Below, piece by piece: positions 1-8,576 of a stretch of 64,000 nucleotides of DNA. The stretch comes from Kineosporia corallincola (GTDB lineage: Bacteria > Actinomycetota > Actinomycetes > Actinomycetales > Kineosporiaceae). The stretch's first letter is position 1. Every line of letters starts with the position of its first letter. The position numbers and the translations under genes are program-made. The notes below the pieces were generated by a model, which had not been told where the DNA came from, made no database searches, and worked only from the letters and a program-made list of their open reading frames with translations. The stretch covers positions 372,001-436,000 of the forward strand of contig NZ_JAHBAY010000001.1 of NCBI RefSeq assembly GCF_018499875.1. The letters are read 5' to 3'.

Positions 1-17
1 GGCGGAAGGATCCGCTT

Positions 18-32
18 CAGGGTCGGACCCTG
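18..32. promoter_or_regulatory. Palindrome upstream of the LuxR-family gene
   Basis: A perfect 15-base palindrome, CAGGGTC-G-GACCCTG, lies about 80 bases before the regulator start at 115. A 13-base core in the same orientation recurs 68 bases before the sigma-factor gene (3690-3703). A second dyad (GTTC-A-GAAC, 68-76) lies between it and the gene. An operator role is inferred from symmetry, position and recurrence. Confidence 0.45.
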
Positions 33-114
33 GGGTATTCACATCGGCGCGATGGTGCACATCGAAGGTTCAGAACGTGCTAAACCATCTTGAACCCTCA
101 CATAGACTCGACGA

Positions 115-2868
115 ATGGTATTCGGCCGGATCACCGAACGCGTGGTGATCGACGATTTGCTCCGTGGCGTGCGGGAGGGCCGCGGAGCTGCCCTCGTGAT
201 GCATGGGGAAGCCGGCATCGGCAAGAGCACCCTGCTGAAGCACGCGATCGATCAGGCCGGCGACATGACCGTGCTGTCGGTGCGGGGTTACGAGTCCGAG
301 TCCGAGATCCCCTTCGCCGGGCTGGCCGACCTGATCCGCCCGGTGCTGCACCTGCTCGACCAGCTGCCCGGGCCGCAGGCCGCCGCGCTCCAGAGCGCGC
401 TCTCGCTCGGGCCCCCGGTGGCCGGTGACCGGTTCTCGGTCTGCGCCGCCACCGTCGGTGTGCTGGCCGCGGCCGCCGCCGACTCCCCGCTGCTGGTGGT
501 GATCGACGACCTCCAGTGGCTTGACGTCAGCTCGCGCGAGGCCGTGCTGTTCGCCGGGCGCCGCCTGGCCAACGACAGCGTCGGTCTGCTCATCGCCCTG
601 CGCACCGAGCCGGACCGGGCCCCCGGGCTGGACCGGCAGTACGCCGGGCTGCCCCAGCTGGCCGTGCGCGGTCTCGGGCACGAGGAGTCCCGCGACCTGT
701 GCCGCTCGCTGCTGCCGGGCGCCTCGGCCGAGCAGATCGAGCAGATCTACTCCGACACCGCCGGAAACCCGCTCGGCATCCAGGAACTGTGCAGCGAGGC
801 CGGTCGGCGCGAGAGCGGGCCGACCGGGGTCTCCAGCCAGTCGTCACGGCTCACCCAGGCCCTCGCTGGGCGGCTGGACGAGATGCCCGGCCGCACCCGC
901 CGGGCGATGCTGCTGGTCGCCGCGGCCGGTGGGGCGCAGACCGACGTGGTGCGCCGGGCCGCGGTGGCGGTCGGCCTGGAACTGGCCGACTTCGCCCCGG
1001 CCGAGGACGCCGGGCTGCTGCTGGCCGACGACGAGACCGTGGACTTCCGGCACCCGCTGATGCGGTCGGTGCTGAACTCCGCCTCCACCCTGCACGAACG
1101 TACCGAGGCGCACGGCGCGCTGGCCGAGGCGCTGGCCCAGGTGCCCGGCGAGGCCGCCGCCGACGCCCGGGCCTGGCACCTGGCCCAGGCCGTGCTGCCG
1201 CCCGACCCGCAGGTCAGCGAGCTGCTCGCCGAGGCCGGCACGCGCGCCCGCTTCCGCGGCGGAAACCTGGAGGCCGCACGGGCTTTCGAGCAGGCCGCAC
1301 GGTTCGGCACCCCGGCCACCCGGCCCGCCCTGCTGCTGCGCGCCGCGCGCTGCTGGCAGCTGGCCGGGCGCACCGGCAAGATGATCCCGCTGCTCGACGA
1401 GGCCCTCGAACTGGCCGCCGATCCCAAGCTGCGGGCCCTGATCCGGCACATGCGGGGCTATGTGCGCATGTGGCGGGCGCTTCCGCGAGACGCCCTGGCC
1501 GAGATGATCGACGGCGCCAACGAGGTGGAGAAGGCCGACGCCGCGCGGGCCTCGCTGATGTACGCCGACGCCGCCATCGCCCACTTCATGGTGGGCGAGC
1601 CGGTCGAGCTGCTGGCCGCCACCCGGCGCGCGTTCGAGCTGAGCGAGGGCACCGAGGGAGTGGCCCGGCTGGTCGCCGCCGTGGCCTACAGCGGGTCGCT
1701 GGTGATCAACGGGCACCGCGCGGAGGGGCAGAAGCTGCTGTCCGCCGTGGTGCCGCGGCTGCTGGAGGTGCCGCCGCTGCCGCGCGCCCAGGAGTTCGCC
1801 CACGCCGCGTTCATCGCGATGTGGCTGGAGGACTACCCGCTGGCCGAGAAGCTGCTCGACGCGATCATCACCGAGGCCCGCGCCAACGGCGCGCTCGGTG
1901 TGCTGCCGCAGGCCCTGTCGATCGCCTCCGAGCTGGCCTTCCGCGACGGCCGGTGGCGGCAGTCCCAGGCCTACGCCGACGAGAGCGTGGAGCTGGCCAA
2001 GGAGACCCGCCAGGCCAACGTGTACGGCATGTACTTCGTGGCCCGTAACCACGCGGTGCACGGCCGGGTCGACGAGGCCCTGGCCATGGTCGAGACCGTC
2101 ACCGACATCACCACCCGCTACCAGGCCACCGGCCTGCACCTCCAGACCACGCACACGCTGGGCCTTCTCGCGCTCGGTGAGGGCGACCTGGACGAGGCGA
2201 TCGGCCGGCTGGAGCAGGCGGGCCGGCTGCCCGTGGCGGTGCACACGAAAGACCAGAGCATCGTGCCGTGGGCGTTCGACCTGGTCGAGGCCTACGCCCG
2301 GGCCGGTCGCGGCGACGACGCCCGGCGGCTGCTCGGCACCGTCGCGGTGGACGAGGCACCGGCCGGCTGCCGCTCCGACCTGCTGATCGCCAAGACCTGG
2401 CGCTGCCGGGGCCTGCTGGCCACCGGGAAGGCGGCGATCGCGGACGCCTTCGAGCAGGCCCTGACCGCGCACGACAAGCTGCCGATGCCGTTCGAGCGGG
2501 CCCGCACCCTGCTCTACTACGGCGAGCGGCTGCGCCGGGGCCGGCAGCGGGCCGAGGCCCGCACCCGGCTACGCAAGGCGCTGGAGATCTTCGAGCAGCT
2601 GGACGCGCCGAGCTGGGCCAACCGTGCCCGCAACGAGCTCAAGGCCACCGGCGAGACCCTGGCCCGGGGCACCGGCCCGGCCGCCGACCTGACCCCGCAG
2701 GAACTCCAGGTGGCCCTGGTGGTGGCCCGGGGTGCCAGCAACTCCGAGGCCGCCGCCGCGCTCTTCCTGAGCCAGAAGACGATCGAGTACCACCTGAGCA
2801 ACGTCTACCGGAAGACCGGCCTGCGCTCGCGGGGCGACCTCTCGGTGCTCGCCGACGCGCCCGGCTGA
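115..2868 (+). CDS. LuxR-family transcriptional regulator with AAA ATPase domain (LAL type)
   Basis: A 917-residue protein of the large ATP-binding LuxR (MalT/LAL) architecture. A P-loop, GEAGIGKST, lies at residues 31-39 and a Walker B-like stretch (LLVVIDDLQW) near residue 130, followed by a long Ala/Leu-rich TPR-like helical region. The C-terminal ~60 residues form a LuxR helix-turn-helix (LTPQELQVALVVARG, then SQKTIEYHLSNVYRKTGLRSR). Such proteins usually bind an inducer through the helical region and activate transcription after ATP-dependent oligomerisation. The target is unknown. The convergent neighbour encodes an ECF sigma factor and both genes carry a similar upstream palindrome, so they may belong to one circuit. 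The ATG at 115 gives a full N-terminus leading directly into the ATPase domain. Confidence 0.9.
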   Translation: MVFGRITERVVIDDLLRGVREGRGAALVMHGEAGIGKSTLLKHAIDQAGDMTVLSVRGYESESEIPFAGLADLIRPVLHLLDQLPGPQAAALQSALSLGPPVAGDRFSVCAATVGVLAAAAADSPLLVVIDDLQWLDVSSREAVLFAGRRLANDSVGLLIALRTEPDRAPGLDRQYAGLPQLAVRGLGHEESRDLCRSLLPGASAEQIEQIYSDTAGNPLGIQELCSEAGRRESGPTGVSSQSSRLTQALAGRLDEMPGRTRRAMLLVAAAGGAQTDVVRRAAVAVGLELADFAPAEDAGLLLADDETVDFRHPLMRSVLNSASTLHERTEAHGALAEALAQVPGEAAADARAWHLAQAVLPPDPQVSELLAEAGTRARFRGGNLEAARAFEQAARFGTPATRPALLLRAARCWQLAGRTGKMIPLLDEALELAADPKLRALIRHMRGYVRMWRALPRDALAEMIDGANEVEKADAARASLMYADAAIAHFMVGEPVELLAATRRAFELSEGTEGVARLVAAVAYSGSLVINGHRAEGQKLLSAVVPRLLEVPPLPRAQEFAHAAFIAMWLEDYPLAEKLLDAIITEARANGALGVLPQALSIASELAFRDGRWRQSQAYADESVELAKETRQANVYGMYFVARNHAVHGRVDEALAMVETVTDITTRYQATGLHLQTTHTLGLLALGEGDLDEAIGRLEQAGRLPVAVHTKDQSIVPWAFDLVEAYARAGRGDDARRLLGTVAVDEAPAGCRSDLLIAKTWRCRGLLATGKAAIADAFEQALTAHDKLPMPFERARTLLYYGERLRRGRQRAEARTRLRKALEIFEQLDAPSWANRARNELKATGETLARGTGPAADLTPQELQVALVVARGASNSEAAAALFLSQKTIEYHLSNVYRKTGLRSRGDLSVLADAPG

Positions 2869-2895
2869 GGGGCTTCAGAACCAGAAGCAAAAAAT

Positions 2896-2937
2896 GAAGG
2901 ACGCCGACAGGGCCCCTGAGACCTGTCGGCGTCCTTC
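2896..2937. terminator. Convergent rho-independent terminator
   Basis: A perfect 15-bp inverted repeat (2896-2910 with 2923-2937, 12-base loop) lies between two converging genes. On the minus strand it is followed by a run of six T, so it should end the sigma-factor transcript efficiently. On the plus strand it is followed only by TCTCCCC and may act more weakly for the LuxR-family gene. Confidence 0.85.
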
Positions 2938-2995
2938 TCCCCCTGGCGCGGTTCATCCCCTCCAGAACATCCCGCGCGCCCCCGGTTCCGCGCGC

Positions 2996-3622
2996 TCACC
3001 GCCAGGCGTGCGCGTCGAGACCGGACTCCTCCATCCGCTTGCGCAGCCGGCTCAGGTAGCGGCCGCGGGTCGGGCCGATGCTGCCGATGGCCATGCCGGT
3101 CTGCTTCGAGATCTCGGCGTAGGCCGGGCGGTCCGAGCCGGTCACCGCGCGCAGCAGGTGCGCCCCGCGGGTCGGCAGCTCGTCCACGAAGTTCCACAGC
3201 ACCTCGGTCATCGCGTCGTCGGTGACCTGCTTCTCCGGGGTCGGGTTGGCCTCGTCCGGCACGGCGGCGAAGAACTCGTCCGAGGTGCCGACCTCGCGGC
3301 CGCGGCGGCGGATCAGGCGCAGGCACTCGCGCTTGGCGGTGGTGGTCAGCCAGGCCCCCACCCGCTCCGGGTCGTTCAGCCGGTGCAGGTTCTCGACCAG
3401 CCGCAGCCAGGTCATCTGCACGGCGTCACCGGCGTCCGCCTCGCTCAGCCGGAAGCCGCGCACGGCGGCCCAGACCTGGCGCTGGTGACGCTCCACCAGT
3501 TGTTCGTAGGCGAGCCGGTCACCGCGGCGGGCGGCCAGGACCAGGTCGGCGACCGGCCGGTCCGGGTCGGCCACCTGGTGCAGCCGGGGCCGGGCGGTCT
3601 CATCGATCACGAGAACGGTCAT
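2996..3622 (-). CDS. ECF RNA polymerase sigma factor
   Basis: A 208-residue sigma-70 family protein with only regions 2 and 4. Region 2 includes DAVQMTWLRLVENLHRL. Region 4 includes EISKQTGMAIGSIGPTRGRYLSRLRK, a form common in actinobacterial ECF factors. The start at 3622 (MTVLVIDE) is chosen over an upstream in-frame ATG because CCCGGAGG sits just ahead of it. No anti-sigma gene is adjacent, so the control mechanism is unknown. A palindrome resembling the one before the LuxR-family gene lies 68 bases upstream, and a strong terminator follows the stop codon. Confidence 0.9.
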   Translation of the reverse strand: MTVLVIDETARPRLHQVADPDRPVADLVLAARRGDRLAYEQLVERHQRQVWAAVRGFRLSEADAGDAVQMTWLRLVENLHRLNDPERVGAWLTTTAKRECLRLIRRRGREVGTSDEFFAAVPDEANPTPEKQVTDDAMTEVLWNFVDELPTRGAHLLRAVTGSDRPAYAEISKQTGMAIGSIGPTRGRYLSRLRKRMEESGLDAHAWR

Positions 3623-3689
3623 GGCGGGTGCCTCCGGGAGTCTGTGGAAGAACACTGAAAACGTTAGGGAGATCCGCGCCACACCGGAT

Positions 3690-3772
3690 CAGGGTCCGAC
3701 CCCAGGGTTGACGCGTCCGTCCTGGGGGAGGACCCCGGGGCCGCCGCTCCCGGCCCTGGGGGAGACCCCCGG
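3690..3772. promoter_or_regulatory. Palindrome and repeated GC boxes upstream of the sigma-factor gene
   Basis: GGGTC-C-GACCC (3692-3702) is the reverse-complement counterpart of the palindrome at 18-32. Next to it are two near-identical 18-base boxes reading CCTGGGGGAG-n-ACCCCGG at 3721-3738 and 3755-3772. The region 3623-3913 carries no gene and must hold the promoters of the divergent sigma-factor and membrane-protein genes. I see no convincing -35/-10 pair. Confidence 0.4.
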
Positions 3773-3913
3773 AGACAGCCAGGGGAGTACTTCCGTGAAT
3801 GCTCTCCGTGACGCGATGGCCACGGGACCGACCGATACGCCAGAATCGTGCCTCCGCCGGGTGATCCCGGCGGGGAACCGATGGGTCGTTCGGATGAGGA
3901 GCGTTAACGCGCC

Positions 3914-6349
3914 ATGGGCACCATGCGCCGTCCACCCGGGGTTCTCGCCGGAGCACCGGCCACCCCGGTCACTACTGACGCACGCCCGTCGCGACCCTCC
4001 AGACCCCGCAGATCGGCGCACGGCCGCCGGGCCGAGCCGGTGACGGAGGGGCAGCGGGGACGGCGAGGGCAGCGGAGCCTGCCCGGACGGCCGAACATCC
4101 CGGCACGTCGTGGCCGGATCGGCCGGGTCGGCGTGGTCCGCGCCCTGGCCGGCTGGATCGCGCTGCCGGTGCTGCTGGCACTCGCCCTGACCTCCGGCGT
4201 CCGCCCGGGACTCGTCTCCCTGACGGCCGCCGCCTACCTGGTGCTGCTCTGGTTCGTCGCCGCCCGCACCAAGACCGTGTCGTGGTCGTTCGTGGTGCTC
4301 CTGCTGCTGTTCTCGCTGCCCTGGGCGGTGCTGACCGGGATGGCCGGCTGGGCTCTGGGTGAGTTCACCGACCCGTCGCCGTCCGTGGTGGCGCAGGCCT
4401 CCGTGCTGGCCGCGGTGGTGCAGCAGTCGCTGCTGCTGGTGCCCCTGCTGCTGATGCCGTTGCTGATCCCGGCCCGGGCCCGGCGCTTCTCGTTCGCCGA
4501 CTGGCTGCTCGCCGGCGTGGTGGTCGGCATCGGGTTCCAGCTCACCTATGCCCTGCTCGACCCGGACACCGCGCCCGGCTTCTCGTTCAGCCCGTTCGCC
4601 GGGGCACAGGCCGGCCTGGTCGGGCAGCAGGTGCTCACCGGGGTGATCGGGGCCGGGTTCGGCTTCGCCGTGGCCGCCCGGCGGCACGCCAACAAGTCGG
4701 CGCTCTCGCTGCCCGGCCGCCTGCTCTGGCTGGCGCTGGCGGTGCTGCTGCCGGTGGTGCTGTGGTGGCTGGCCGTCAGCGCGCACACCGCCGGCAACCT
4801 GGACCGGCTGGTGCCCGGCGCTGACGCCGGCGAACCCTGGCTGCTCGGTCTGGGCGCCACGATCACCGCAGGCGGCGCCGTCCTGGCCGGGGTGCTGGTC
4901 GCGCTGCTGCTGCTCGCCCTGATGGTCGACGCCAACCGGCTGCGCAACGCCGCCGAGCTGGAGCCCGACCCGGTTCCGCACCCGTTCCACCCGGTGCGGG
5001 CCGCGGACGCCTGGGCCGGACGGGCCACCCGCTGGGCCGGCACCAGCTCGTCCCGCAGCGTCTCGGCCGTGGTCTGGCTGGTTGCCACCGCCTGCTCGGT
5101 GTTCGCCTTCGCCGGTCGCGATCTGGGCGTGGTGTTCGCCGCCGTGCGGCGCAGCGGCCCGGGATCCGGTGCCGCCCGCTGGACCGCGATCGGCCGGGGC
5201 CGGGCCGCCGGGGTGATGGTGCGCTGGATCCGGGCCGAGGCGATCGAGCTGGCCGCCGACCCGGTCAGCCGGGGCTCGCGCTGGCGCAACCGGGTGCCGG
5301 CCGCCGTCGGCATCCTGGTGCTGCTGGCCGCGGCCGCCGGGCTCGGCCCCTACTGGGCGGCGCGGACGGCCACGCTCACTCCGCAGGCCGTGGCCCTGCC
5401 CGGCGCCACCTGGCCGGCCCGCACGATCGACGCCGCCGGTGAGTGGATCGAGCTCGACCTGGCCGGTTTCGACGGCGTGGTGTGGATCGTGGCCCTGCTG
5501 GCCGTCACCGCACTGCTGCTCGGCGGGGCCGACTGGTCGGCGCTCGGCATGCGCGACACCTTCCTGATCCGCCGCCCGGTGCCGCAGGGCCGTCAGTCGA
5601 TCGGTGAGTACCTGCGCTCCACCAGCGTCTCCGGCGCGCTCGTCGACCTGGCCTGCCTGATCGCCGGCATGCTGCCGAGCCGGGCCGAGACCCGGCCCTC
5701 CGGCACGGCGATCCGCGCGGCCATCGGTGACTTCCGGGCCGATCCGCCGTCGTTCATCGAGCGGCGCCGCCGGCAACTGCGGGCCGGAACCGCCTCGGCG
5801 GACGACGACGGCGAGCCGGACCTGCTCCCCGTCGTCCACCGGCGTCGGCCGGACGAGGAACTCCCCGCCCTGAAACTGGCCGACGGCCGGTTGCTCTCAC
5901 CGCTCAGCCTGGACGCCGAACGGGAATTCGCCACGCACCTCAACGGTCTGGACCGGTACGAGCCGGAACCGGACGGCCGCAGCGAGGTCTGGCGCACCGC
6001 GCAGTGCGGCAAGTTCGAGCTGATGGTGTCGAACCGGCCGGAGATCTGGTCGTCCGGCACCACCGAGCGCTCGCTGCGCTACGGCCTGTGCGTGATCGCC
6101 TTCTGGTTCTCCGGGGGCTCGTCCTGGCAGGTGTCGTCGAGCCTGCCGTCGGTGCTGCCCGACGCCGTGCGGCACCGGGCCGACCTGGAGCTCGACCGCC
6201 GGCTGATCGAGCTGACCACGGTGGTGAACTACCCGGGCAACCCGTTCCGGGCGGTCGAGGTGGTGGTCAGCGACGAGCGGGTGGCCGAGTCGGTGCAGGC
6301 CCGGATGGACCGTCTGGCCATCCCCGGGATCGTGGTGGTGGCGTCGTGA
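3914..6349 (+). CDS. Polytopic membrane protein of unknown function (PrsW-like membrane region?)
   Basis: An 811-residue protein. After a basic, disordered N-terminus (about 70 residues) come eight or so hydrophobic segments between residues ~78 and ~340, two more around 455 and 520, then a soluble C-terminal half of ~270 residues. The stretch FADWLLAGVVVGIGFQLTYALLD resembles a signature of the PrsW/CPBP protease fold, but I do not find the paired glutamates expected of an active member, so any relationship is to an inactive version. GAGGAGC lies 10 or so bases before the ATG. The next gene starts inside its stop codon (GTGA overlap), so the two products are probably made together. Family not recognised with confidence. 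Confidence 0.7.
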   Translation: MGTMRRPPGVLAGAPATPVTTDARPSRPSRPRRSAHGRRAEPVTEGQRGRRGQRSLPGRPNIPARRGRIGRVGVVRALAGWIALPVLLALALTSGVRPGLVSLTAAAYLVLLWFVAARTKTVSWSFVVLLLLFSLPWAVLTGMAGWALGEFTDPSPSVVAQASVLAAVVQQSLLLVPLLLMPLLIPARARRFSFADWLLAGVVVGIGFQLTYALLDPDTAPGFSFSPFAGAQAGLVGQQVLTGVIGAGFGFAVAARRHANKSALSLPGRLLWLALAVLLPVVLWWLAVSAHTAGNLDRLVPGADAGEPWLLGLGATITAGGAVLAGVLVALLLLALMVDANRLRNAAELEPDPVPHPFHPVRAADAWAGRATRWAGTSSSRSVSAVVWLVATACSVFAFAGRDLGVVFAAVRRSGPGSGAARWTAIGRGRAAGVMVRWIRAEAIELAADPVSRGSRWRNRVPAAVGILVLLAAAAGLGPYWAARTATLTPQAVALPGATWPARTIDAAGEWIELDLAGFDGVVWIVALLAVTALLLGGADWSALGMRDTFLIRRPVPQGRQSIGEYLRSTSVSGALVDLACLIAGMLPSRAETRPSGTAIRAAIGDFRADPPSFIERRRRQLRAGTASADDDGEPDLLPVVHRRRPDEELPALKLADGRLLSPLSLDAEREFATHLNGLDRYEPEPDGRSEVWRTAQCGKFELMVSNRPEIWSSGTTERSLRYGLCVIAFWFSGGSSWQVSSSLPSVLPDAVRHRADLELDRRLIELTTVVNYPGNPFRAVEVVVSDERVAESVQARMDRLAIPGIVVVAS

Positions 6350-6768
6350 TCGAAGTGATGCTCGCGGTCAACGGAGGCCGCTTCCGGTTCGACCCGGCGC
6401 TGCTGGCCGACCTGGCCCCGCACGTCTGGCCGGACGCCGTGCAGGTGCGGGCGCAGGGGCAGGTGGCCGACGTGCTCGGCTCCTACCTGCACCTGCCCGG
6501 CCTGCACCAGCCCGGGGCCAACCGGGGGTGCGTGCTGGCCTTCCACCGCAGCGGCGAGGCGATCGGGATCAGCTGCGGCACGGCTCAGACCGCGGCCGAC
6601 GTGATCGCCTGGATCTGCACGGTCAGTCGGGTGCCGCTGCCGCACGAGGCCGGGCACGTGCTGCTGATCGACTGGATGCCCGACCCGCTGCCGATGTCGC
6701 CCAACACCCCGGCCGAGGAACTGCTGCGGCTGCGGGCCATGCTGCGCAGCTCGTTCTTCTCCAGCTGA
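6346..6768 (+). CDS. Hypothetical protein coupled to the preceding membrane protein
   Basis: A 140-residue soluble protein I do not recognise. It begins VIEVMLAVNGGRFRFDP and has mixed alpha/beta character with a hydrophobic middle (GISCGTAQTAADVIAWICTV). The GTG start at 6346 overlaps the upstream stop codon, the usual sign of translational coupling. An alternative ATG exists at 6358. The first half alternates hydrophobic strands, and the end (PAEELLRLRAMLRSSF) is helical. Its function is probably tied to the upstream membrane protein. Confidence 0.65.
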   Translation: MIEVMLAVNGGRFRFDPALLADLAPHVWPDAVQVRAQGQVADVLGSYLHLPGLHQPGANRGCVLAFHRSGEAIGISCGTAQTAADVIAWICTVSRVPLPHEAGHVLLIDWMPDPLPMSPNTPAEELLRLRAMLRSSFFSS

Positions 6769-6884
6769 CCGTCCCGTCCGGCGGACCGCCCGGCCGGCCA
6801 CCGTGCGTCACCGGCAGGGGGCCGATCGGGCGGTAGGGCGTGCGGCGGCTACACCCGGGCCGTGACCCCGGCGAAGTTGTGCGC

Positions 6885-7847
6885 ATGGTCGAGGGGGTGA
6901 GAACCACCGTCATCGTGGACGACGACCCGGAGACCCGGATGATTCTGCGCGCAGCTCTGGAGTCCACCGGGTTCACCGTGTTCGAGGCGACGACGGGGCA
7001 CGACGCGGTTTCGCTGGTGCGTGAGCACAATCCGGACCTGATCACCCTCGATCTGGTGCTGCCCGGGTTCGACGGCGTGGAGGTGTGCCGGCGGATCCGC
7101 GAGCTGACCGACGCCTACATCATCATGATCACGGCCAGCTCGGACGAGGCCGACCGGCTGGTCGGCCTGGCCACCGGCGCCGACGACTACGTGACCAAGC
7201 CGTTCAGCCCGCGTGAGGTGCAGGCCCGGGTGGCCGCGATGTTCCGCCGCCCGCGCCGGGTGGCCCGGGCCGAGCCGGCCGCGCCCCCGAACAGCGGTGG
7301 GACCGAGGGCCAGAGTGCCGAGACCGGTGGCCGCAGCTACCTGAACGGGCCCGCGCCGCAGTCGGTCACCGGGTCGATCACGGGCCTCCAGGCCGGGCGC
7401 CGCCGCTCCGAGGGACGGCACGCCTACGCCAACCCGGGTGGTGCCACGGTGCCGGACGCCCCGCCCTGGGGTCCCGACGACGTGCACGAGGACCCGGGCA
7501 TGCTGCGGCACGGCCAGCTCACCATCGACGTGGAGGGCCGGATCGCCGCCTACGCCGGCACCGAACTCCCGCTCACCAAGATCGAATTCGACCTGCTGGC
7601 CACGATGAGCGGCAATCCGCGCCGGGTCTGGCGCCGGGAGACCCTGCTCAACATCGTCTGGGGCGGGCAGTGGTCGGACCACCACGTGGTCGAGGTGCAC
7701 ATCGGCAACCTGCGCCGCAAACTCGCCGACGTGGCCGGGGCCGGCGTCCCGATCATCAAGACCGTGCGCGGCATCGGGTACCGGATGGCGCCCGTCGACC
7801 CGGCCCAGTCGGCCGGGCACCACGCGGGTCTGCCGACCACCTATTGA
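6885..7847 (+). CDS. Orphan OmpR/PhoB-type response regulator
   Basis: A receiver domain occupies roughly the first 115 residues from this start (VIVDDDPE acidic pocket, LDLVLPGFDG phosphorylation Asp, MITASS, and the TKPF lysine). A ~100-residue Gly/Pro/Arg-rich linker follows, then a winged-helix DNA-binding domain (LTKIEFDLLATMSGNPRRVWRRETLL; VVEVHIGNLRRKL). The reading frame is open from a GTG at 6840. The ATG at 6885 places the receiver normally, but its ribosome site is weak and the start is uncertain. No histidine kinase gene is next to it. The linker is several times longer than in typical PhoB-type regulators. Confidence 0.85.
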   Translation: MVEGVRTTVIVDDDPETRMILRAALESTGFTVFEATTGHDAVSLVREHNPDLITLDLVLPGFDGVEVCRRIRELTDAYIIMITASSDEADRLVGLATGADDYVTKPFSPREVQARVAAMFRRPRRVARAEPAAPPNSGGTEGQSAETGGRSYLNGPAPQSVTGSITGLQAGRRRSEGRHAYANPGGATVPDAPPWGPDDVHEDPGMLRHGQLTIDVEGRIAAYAGTELPLTKIEFDLLATMSGNPRRVWRRETLLNIVWGGQWSDHHVVEVHIGNLRRKLADVAGAGVPIIKTVRGIGYRMAPVDPAQSAGHHAGLPTTY

Positions 7848-7860
7848 CCGGCCGCCGCAC

Positions 7861-7935
7861 GGCCCGTGACCAGGCGGCCCGTGACCAGGCGGCCCGTGAC
7901 CAGGCGGCCCGTGACCAGGGGGCCCGAGGCCAGGC
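7861..7935 (+). repeat. 15-bp tandem repeat after the response-regulator gene
   Basis: Four consecutive copies of GGCCCGTGACCAGGC (7861-7920, the last base of copy four changed) and a decayed fifth (7921-7935). The array starts 14 bases after the response-regulator stop codon and lies between converging genes. I see no Shine-Dalgarno site or ORF continuity that would make it coding. Confidence 0.85.
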
Positions 7936-8084
7936 GGCCGTAACCCGGAATTCGTGACCCGGCATTCGCAACCCGTGCCCCGGCCGCCCCCGGGAGGCGG
8001 CGGAGGGCGTCCTCGATTTTGACACCATCATCAGGCCCAGGGTGGTGTGAATTTCTGACGACGGTCCCCCTGCCCGCCGGACGG

Positions 8085-8576
8085 TCACAGGACGGGGCAG
8101 GAGACGGCCGGGCTGGTCGTCACCGTCGAGCTGGTCCAGCTGCCGTAGGTCGCCTGCACCCGGAAGACGTACGAGTTCGTCGTGAACAGCGTATTTCTCG
8201 TCACCGCGATCTGGGCCGACACGGTGGTGCGCCCGCTGACCGTGACCGGCGTCTGGGCGTTTCCGTTGAGGACGGGCGTGATCGAGTAGCCGAGGGTGTA
8301 GGCGCCGGCCGGGCTGGGCTTGAAGTCGATGTTCGTGGACGACGTGGCAGTCCAGCCGACCACGATGTAGGCCTGGGACCCGAGGATCGATCCGCAGTTC
8401 GGGGTGGTGGTCGGCGAGCTGGCCGGGGCCAGGGTGCCGCTGCTCACGGTGGTGGCCGCTGCCGTGCTCACCTGGAAGGCGGCCTGGGCCTGGAACGGCG
8501 CCAGCAGCACGAAGATCGCGGTGGCCAGGACGATCAGGACGGGATGACGTCTGAGTCGCCGCAGTGGGGCCGTCAT
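8085..8576 (-). CDS. Small secreted protein of a TasA/SipW-like cassette
   Basis: A 163-residue protein with a clear N-terminal signal: an Arg-rich start, hydrophobic core VLIVLATAIFVLL and an AQA-A cleavage site. The mature part begins FQVSTAAATTVSSGTL, reminiscent of proteins processed by SipW-type peptidases, and is rich in Thr/Ser/Val beta-strand sequence. Two cysteines (NCGS near the start and SCPVL at the end) could form a disulphide. Its ATG overlaps the stop codon of the signal-peptidase gene (ATGA), which implies coupled expression and suggests it is a client or co-structural subunit. A fibronectin-III-like fold is possible but unproven. Confidence 0.75.
   Translation of the reverse strand: MTAPLRRLRRHPVLIVLATAIFVLLAPFQAQAAFQVSTAAATTVSSGTLAPASSPTTTPNCGSILGSQAYIVVGWTATSSTNIDFKPSPAGAYTLGYSITPVLNGNAQTPVTVSGRTTVSAQIAVTRNTLFTTNSYVFRVQATYGSWTSSTVTTSPAVSCPVL

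Noticed and set aside
844-2472. Minus-strand frame (542 codons) opposite the LuxR-family gene
   Set aside because: Composition of an antisense shadow; no recognisable domain and no ribosome site, while the plus-strand protein has clear ATPase and HTH motifs.
3689-5839. Long minus-strand frame (716 codons) opposite the membrane-protein gene
   Set aside because: Gln/Arg/Gly/His-rich composition typical of antisense frames in high-GC DNA; the plus strand encodes a coherent membrane protein with a ribosome site.
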